Shown one piece after another: positions 59,464-64,000 of a stretch of 64,000 bases of DNA (position 1 is the first letter of the stretch; the number at the start of each line of letters is the position of its first letter). The translations under genes were made by a program, and so were the position numbers. The stretch lies in contig CAWAFL010000001.1 of NCBI GenBank assembly GCA_963781305.1, forward strand, positions 558,001 through 622,000, in the 5' to 3' direction. Below the pieces are notes generated by a model, which saw only the letters and a list, made by a program, of their open reading frames with translations, was not told the DNA's origin and did not search any database. Origin of the DNA: DASXMT01 sp963781305 (lineage in GTDB: Bacteria > Actinomycetota > Acidimicrobiia > Acidimicrobiales > RAAP-2).

Positions 59464-60522
59464 GTGCTTGCGCTGCTGACCGAGGAGCAGGAGATGCTCC
59501 AGGAGATTGCCGCTCAGCTGGCCCAATCGATGGGGCTCACCAATCCGAGCGACCTGGAGAAGGTCGACCGGGCCAAGGGGTGGGCCGCCCTGGCCGATGC
59601 AGGGCTGCTCGGGCTGCGGGCCCGGGACGGCCAGGGGAACCCGACGGCATCGGGTGTCGAGGTGGCGCTGGTCGTCGAGGCGCTGGGCGCCGCACTCGCC
59701 CCCGTCCCCTACTCCGGCTCAGCCGTGCTGGCCACCGAGCTGCTCTCGCTCGCCGGCGCCCCGGAGGCGTGGTTGGCCGAGCTGACCGACGGCAGTGCTC
59801 GCTGCGCCCTGCTGATGACCGAGGACCTGTCCCGCCTGGCCCGGGCGGATGAGCTAGCTGGCGCCCTGGCCTGGGACGCCGATGGGGCAACCCACGGCCT
59901 GGCCCTGACCGGGGCGGCCGATGCCCCCGGCGTTGTCCGGGTGGCGTTGGGCGACACATGGGCACCGGTGGAAGCAGCCGATCTCACCCGGGTGCTCAGG
60001 CGAGCCCCCGGGGCGCCGTCGGCCGACCAGATCGAAGAGGCAGGTGGACCGCTTACCGCCGGGCAATTCAACTCCTGGTTGGCCCTGGCCCTCACCGTGG
60101 TCAGCGCCGACATCGTCGGCGCGCTGAAGCAAGGGCTCGAACAGGTGGTGGCCTACACCAAAGAGCGCGTGCAGTACGGCGTGCCGGTGGGATCGTTCCA
60201 AGCCGTCCAGCACCTCTGCGCCGAAGCCCTTGTGGCCGTGGAGGCATCGGCCAGTACGGTCAAGTACGCGTCCTGGGCCGTCGACGAGCTCGATCCGGGC
60301 GAGGCCCTGATAGCAGCCCGCACGGCCAAGGCCTACAGCGGGATCACAGCCCGGACGGTGGCCGAGACCATCATGCAGGTCTACGGCGGGATCGGGCAGA
60401 CCTGGGAGCACATCGCCCACTTCGTGGCCCGTCGAACGTACCTGGACCGCGCTCTGTTCGGAGACGATGCGCTCCAGCTGTCGGCCATCGCCGATGCTCG
60501 TTTGGGAAGTCACTCATCATGA
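59464..60522 (+). CDS. Acyl-CoA dehydrogenase, short partner subunit
   Basis: GTG 59464 follows GAGAGGGGG; the protein has 352 residues. The C-terminal ACAD domain is complete (YTKERVQYGVPVGSFQAVQH, QVYGGIGQTWEHIAHFVARR). The middle beta domain lacks the usual Q.xEP..GSD flavin motif. Such half-competent subunits form alpha2-beta2 heterotetramers with a full neighbour (as FadE pairs in steroid catabolism). The full partner begins 24 bp downstream, supporting this. Confidence 0.9.
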   Translation: MLALLTEEQEMLQEIAAQLAQSMGLTNPSDLEKVDRAKGWAALADAGLLGLRARDGQGNPTASGVEVALVVEALGAALAPVPYSGSAVLATELLSLAGAPEAWLAELTDGSARCALLMTEDLSRLARADELAGALAWDADGATHGLALTGAADAPGVVRVALGDTWAPVEAADLTRVLRRAPGAPSADQIEEAGGPLTAGQFNSWLALALTVVSADIVGALKQGLEQVVAYTKERVQYGVPVGSFQAVQHLCAEALVAVEASASTVKYASWAVDELDPGEALIAARTAKAYSGITARTVAETIMQVYGGIGQTWEHIAHFVARRTYLDRALFGDDALQLSAIADARLGSHSS

Positions 60523-60546
60523 ACGCACACGTGGGAGATCGTTGAC

Positions 60547-61683
60547 ATGGACTATCGGGATACAGCAGAAGAGGCGGCGTTCCGGAAGGAACTGCGCGCG
60601 TGGCTCGAGGCCACTGCGCCGAAGAACTACGCAGAGATCAAGGACTACACCGAGCGGAACAAGATGCACCGCCAGTTCCACCGCAACCTGTACGAGGCGG
60701 GCTACATGGGGATGGCCTGGCCGGTCGAGTACGGCGGCCGCGGCCTCAGCCCCATCTACGACGCCATCTTGAACGAGGAGGCGGGCCGATCGTCGAGCCC
60801 CCCGATCCCGGGCATGGTCAACTACCTCGGTCGAGCCATCTACACCTACGGGAGCGAGGAGCAGAAGACCCGGTTCCTCCCCACCCTGCTCAACGGGGAC
60901 GTGGCCTGGTGCCAGGGGTTCAGCGAGCCCGAGGCCGGGTCCGACCTGGCCTCGCTCCGGACCCGGGCCGACCTCGACGGGGACGTCTACGTGGTCAACG
61001 GTCAGAAGATGTGGACCAGCGGCGGTCAGTATGCCGACTGGTGCCTGCTGCTGGCGCGGACCGACCGGGACGTGCCCAAGCACAAGGGCATCTCGTGTCT
61101 GCTGGTGGACATGCACTCCCCGGGCATCGAAGTACGGCCCATCGTGCTGAGCGACGGGGACCCCGAGACGTGCGAGGTCTTCTGGGACAACGTGCAGGTT
61201 CCGGCGTCCCAGCTGCTGGGCACGCCCGGCCTGGGGTGGAAGGTGGCCATGACCACGGTCACCTACGAGCGGGGGCCGGCCGACATCGGGTTCATCGCCA
61301 CGTACCAAAAGGCGCTGCGCACGGTCGAGGCCCTGGCCGTCGAGAAGGGCGTGGGCGACGATCCCGAGGTGCGCCGCGAACTGGCCATGGCCTACGTCCG
61401 CGGCGAGGCCATGCGGCTCAACGTCGTCGAACAGCTGTCGATGCGGGTGTCAGGCCGGGAGCCGGGTCCTGAAGGCTCGGTAGGCAAGCTGCTGTGGGCC
61501 GATGCCGAGCAGACCCTCCAACACCTGGCCATGGACATCGCCGGGGCCGACGCCCTGACCGGTCGCCGCCCGGAGCGCCTCGAGAGCTACTTCCGGTCCC
61601 GTCCGGTGAGTGTCTACGGGGGATCGGCGCAGATCCAAAAGAACATCCTGGCCCTCTCGGCCCTGGGCATGCCCCGGTCCTGA
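60547..61683 (+). CDS. Acyl-CoA dehydrogenase, long partner subunit
   Basis: ATG 60547 gives 378 residues. It has the intact beta-domain motif WCQGFSEPEAGSDLAS, the FAD/adenine segment KMWTSGGQYADWC, the catalytic-base region TVTYERGPAD (Glu in YERG) and the C-terminal VYGGSAQIQKNIL. Together with the short subunit upstream it should form a heteromeric dehydrogenase. Heteromeric ACADs in actinomycetes typically act on bulky CoA esters such as steroid side chains. Electron acceptor presumably ETF, not in this window. Confidence 0.92.
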   Translation: MDYRDTAEEAAFRKELRAWLEATAPKNYAEIKDYTERNKMHRQFHRNLYEAGYMGMAWPVEYGGRGLSPIYDAILNEEAGRSSSPPIPGMVNYLGRAIYTYGSEEQKTRFLPTLLNGDVAWCQGFSEPEAGSDLASLRTRADLDGDVYVVNGQKMWTSGGQYADWCLLLARTDRDVPKHKGISCLLVDMHSPGIEVRPIVLSDGDPETCEVFWDNVQVPASQLLGTPGLGWKVAMTTVTYERGPADIGFIATYQKALRTVEALAVEKGVGDDPEVRRELAMAYVRGEAMRLNVVEQLSMRVSGREPGPEGSVGKLLWADAEQTLQHLAMDIAGADALTGRRPERLESYFRSRPVSVYGGSAQIQKNILALSALGMPRS

Positions 61684-61723
61684 CCACAAAACAGCTCGAT
61701 TACACGGGCTCAGCCCGGACGCC

Positions 61724-62944
61724 TCAGCTGGTGATGCCGAACCGCTCCAGGCCGAATGCCTTGATGGCATTGCCCCGCGTGAGCTTGTAGATCTCCTCGT
61801 CGTTCAGTCCGGCCTCGGCGCAAATCTTGGTCAGGACTTCCTTGGACACCGGGAACGTCGAGTCGGCGTGCGGGTAGTCGGTCTCGAAGCAGATCTGGTC
61901 CATGCCGATGACATCGCGGTTCCGCAGCCCGGTGGCATCGTCGAAGATGCAGCCGTAGACGCGGCCGGCGATGTAGCTGGAAGGCGGCTCGGGGAGCCAC
62001 GTCCCGAAGCTGTTGTCGCTGCGCTCCTCCCAGAGCTTGTCGGCCCGCTCGAGGATGTAGGGCATCCACCCCACCTGGCCCTCGGAGTAGGCGATGGTCA
62101 GCTTGGGGTACTTGGCCAGGGTGCCCGAGAACAGGTAATCGCACAGGGAGCCCATGGCGTTCTGGAACGTCAACGTGGAGCTGATGATGAACGGGGCATC
62201 GGGTGCGGTGCTTGGCATCTTGGACGACGAGCCGATGTGCATGCACACCACTGTGCCGGTCTCCTCGCACGCTTCGAAGAACGGCTTCCAGAATTCGTTC
62301 TTGTCGTGGATGGAAGGGAGGCCCAGCGGGTGGGGGTTCTCCGGGAAGGTCACTGCGAAGCTGCCCTTGGCCGCGCAGCGACGAACCTCGTCGGCAGCGA
62401 GGTTGGCATCCCACAGCGGGATCATGGTCAGAGGGATGAGCTTTCCCTTGCCTTCGCCGGCCGACCACTCGTCGATCATCCAGTCGTTGTAGGCCTTGAC
62501 GCACAAGAGGGCGAGCTCTTTGTCCTCACGTTCGTAGAAGGTCTGACCGCAGAAGCGAGGGAGCGTGTTGGGGAAGCAGATGGCCGCGTCGACGTGGTTG
62601 GCGGCCATGTCGGCCAGCCGCTCGTGCTTGTCCCATGCCCCCTTGCGGATCTCATCGAAGGTGGTCAGGTTGAAGCCGACCTCGTCGAATCCGACGGCGG
62701 CCGACAGCATCATCAGCGGTGACACCAGGTCGTCGTAGTACCAGACGTCCGACCAGACACCGTTCTCGGTGTCCTCGACCCAGGTCATCCCGCCGCCACC
62801 GGTGGTCGGACCACCCAGCGTGATCTTCTGGCGCTTGATGCGCGGTCCACGGTCCTGGTACTTGGCCGGCAGCCGCGAGGACCACAGGTCCGGAGGCTCG
62901 ACGACGTGGTCGTCCACCGAGATGATCCGCGGTACTTCTGTCAT
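61724..62944 (-). CDS. Amidohydrolase_2 family metal-dependent hydrolase
   Basis: From ATG 62944 (AGAGGACAC upstream), 406 residues. Entry motif SVDDHVVEPPDLW, a His in VVCMHIGSSS, SEGQVGWMPYILERAD and the acid motif ETDYPHADS. It is related to the protein duplicated at 21845/39767 and to 36434: all share the DDHxxEPPD entry and the FDEIRKGAWD-type segment. It is convergent with the ACAD pair and downstream of the D-aminoacylase-like gene. Reaction unknown; hydrolysis or decarboxylation of a ring-cleavage product is plausible. Confidence 0.88.
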   Translation of the reverse strand: MTEVPRIISVDDHVVEPPDLWSSRLPAKYQDRGPRIKRQKITLGGPTTGGGGMTWVEDTENGVWSDVWYYDDLVSPLMMLSAAVGFDEVGFNLTTFDEIRKGAWDKHERLADMAANHVDAAICFPNTLPRFCGQTFYEREDKELALLCVKAYNDWMIDEWSAGEGKGKLIPLTMIPLWDANLAADEVRRCAAKGSFAVTFPENPHPLGLPSIHDKNEFWKPFFEACEETGTVVCMHIGSSSKMPSTAPDAPFIISSTLTFQNAMGSLCDYLFSGTLAKYPKLTIAYSEGQVGWMPYILERADKLWEERSDNSFGTWLPEPPSSYIAGRVYGCIFDDATGLRNRDVIGMDQICFETDYPHADSTFPVSKEVLTKICAEAGLNDEEIYKLTRGNAIKAFGLERFGITS

Positions 62945-63018
62945 GGTGTGTCCTCTCGTGTCCCTCTGTCGAGGTTCCAGATCGAGCGTGTCATGTCCCT
63001 CTATGTTGCCCGCATGGC

Positions 63019-64000
63019 TCAGTGCGTGGCGACCGTATCGGTGTTTCGGCCCGAGCGCAGGACCGTTCCCCCCAGCGCCCCGGTCGACTCACCGTTCTCG
63101 ATGGTCGGGGTCCCGTTCACGAAGACCCGGGAGACCCCGATCGACTTCGACGTCAGGCGCAGGCTGTCCCCGGGCAGGTCGAAGACCCGTTTGGCCGGGC
63201 CGCTGTCGACGATGTCGGGGTCGAAGATGCCCACATCGGCGAACCCTCCCACCTCGAGCCGGCCCCGATCGCGCAGGCCGAACAGCCGGGCGGGCACGTC
63301 GGTCATGAGCTGGACGGCACGCTCCAGGGGAACCAGCTTGCGGCCGCGCAGGGTGTCGCCCAGGAACCGGGTCGGGTAGGGGGACCCGAGCATCCGATCG
63401 AGGTGGGCCCCGGCGTCGGAGCCGCCGAGCATGACATCCTGGCGCTCCCACAGGTCCCGGCGCACGGCCCAGTCCTCCGCGGTGTCGGCGGTGGGCAGGG
63501 GCCACAGCACCGTCTTGAACTCGTCGGCCGCAGTGATGTCGATCAGCGCGTCGGCCGGGTCGACGCCCAGCTCCTGGGCGATGTCGGTGATCAGCCGCCC
63601 CTCGTACTTCCTGTTCTCGGGGGCGACGGTGTCACCGATGCGGTAGTTGGAGAAGTCGGCCAGGCGCTCGAACACCGTGCCCTGAGCCGAGGCCACCATC
63701 CCGGCCCGCACCGCGGGGTCCCTCAACTTCTGCGTCTTCTCGGCCAGGGGAAGTGACAGCACGTCATGCCAGCCGGGGATGAGCCACAGGGCACAGAACG
63801 TACCCAGGCTCATGTTGTTGTCGGCAAAGATGGGCATGGTCAGGGCCACGACCCGGCCCCCCACCTGGCGGGCCCGCTCCGAGGGCAGCAGCTGCTGGTG
63901 GATCTTGTCGGTCTCCGAGGCCTGCACCGAGAGGACGTTCCAGTTGAGCGGGCGGTTGGCCTGGGCGCTCATCGCCGCCATCAGCTCGATCTCGTCGCCA
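63019..64000 (-). CDS. D-aminoacylase-like amidohydrolase (Amidohydro_3 type), N-terminus outside the window
   Basis: The frame is open to the right edge, so the N-terminal metal-binding HxH part is missing; at least 327 residues are visible. The C-terminal half of the family is clear: GGSDAGAHLDRMLGSPYPT with the catalytic Asp, TDVPARLFGLRDRGRLEVG, and ADVGIFDPDIVDSGPAKRV. Members hydrolyse N-acyl-D-amino acids, but this branch in actinomycetes may act on other cyclic amides. It lies 74 bp upstream of the amidohydrolase at 61724-62944, same strand. Confidence 0.85.
   Translation of the reverse strand, partial: GDEIELMAAMSAQANRPLNWNVLSVQASETDKIHQQLLPSERARQVGGRVVALTMPIFADNNMSLGTFCALWLIPGWHDVLSLPLAEKTQKLRDPAVRAGMVASAQGTVFERLADFSNYRIGDTVAPENRKYEGRLITDIAQELGVDPADALIDITAADEFKTVLWPLPTADTAEDWAVRRDLWERQDVMLGGSDAGAHLDRMLGSPYPTRFLGDTLRGRKLVPLERAVQLMTDVPARLFGLRDRGRLEVGGFADVGIFDPDIVDSGPAKRVFDLPGDSLRLTSKSIGVSRVFVNGTPTIENGESTGALGGTVLRSGRNTDTVATH

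Overview
The window is a gene-dense, high-G+C stretch of bacterial chromosome. It uses many GTG and TTG starts, 4-bp ATGA/GTGA overlaps and strong purine-rich ribosome binding sites. The gene families present are acyl-CoA dehydrogenases, LLM-class (luciferase-like, probably F420/FMN) oxidoreductases, Amidohydrolase_2 TIM-barrel proteins, SnoaL/NTF2-like proteins, SDRs, CaiB/BaiF CoA transferases, EfeO/EfeB and a LivFGHM-type importer. This mix suggests an actinomycetote, most likely of the Acidimicrobiia type. That assignment is an inference from content, not a marker-gene placement. I saw no rRNA, tRNA, CRISPR array, phage gene or transposase.

Layout. 1-3 kb: a tandem-domain acyl-CoA dehydrogenase (cut by the left edge) and an SDR. 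3-7.8 kb: a secreted phosphoesterase (phospholipase C type) plus a DUF4232-like secreted protein, divergent from efeO-efeB. 7.8-15 kb: LLM oxidoreductases, a KstD-like flavoprotein coupled to a patatin, a zinc alcohol dehydrogenase, an alpha/beta hydrolase and a SnoaL-like protein. 15-21.7 kb: a branched-chain-type ABC importer operon with a fused LivH-LivM permease, an EthD-like protein and a convergent binding protein. 21.8-34 kb: amidohydrolase, class II aldolase, HD protein, alcohol dehydrogenase, signal-less binding protein, SDRs, LLM, SnoaL-like, aldo/keto reductase and a GMC oxidoreductase fusion. 33.8-41 kb: a long minus-strand run of CoA transferases, amidohydrolases, an SDR, a gamma-carbonic anhydrase and a beta-hydroxyacid dehydrogenase. 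41-48 kb: an IclR regulator with a SnoaL/SDR/LLM trio, an enoyl-CoA hydratase, and two frameshifted genes (acyl-CoA synthetase and SDR). 48-53 kb: a GntR regulator followed by DUF35, a thiolase-fold protein, an amidohydrolase and a DHDPS-fold protein. 53-55.6 kb: a secreted COG4315-like protein, a sterol-desaturase-family membrane hydroxylase and DoxX. 55.6-64 kb: an ADP-forming acyl-CoA synthetase-like protein, an LLM, an acyl-CoA dehydrogenase pair, an amidohydrolase and the edge-truncated D-aminoacylase-like gene.

Taken together the region reads as a catabolic island for CoA-activated lipophilic or alicyclic/aromatic compounds: import (Liv), oxygenation (LLM, GMC, KstD-like), dehydrogenation (SDR, ADH, ACAD), CoA transfer or ligation (CaiB, AMP- and ADP-forming ligases), and C-C cleavage or hydrolysis (DUF35/thiolase-fold, DHDPS-fold, amidohydrolases). 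The actual substrates cannot be read from the sequence.

The most notable observations are: (i) a 1,322-bp near-identical duplication of an amidohydrolase gene whose second copy carries the tail of the donor's upstream neighbour; (ii) a DUF35/thiolase-fold/amidohydrolase/DHDPS-fold cluster in which both lyase-fold enzymes lack their family's canonical nucleophile; (iii) a shared palindromic operator-like motif at three separate promoters; (iv) two differently arranged copies of an LLM/SDR/SnoaL trio; and (v) two single-base frameshifts within about 1.3 kb.
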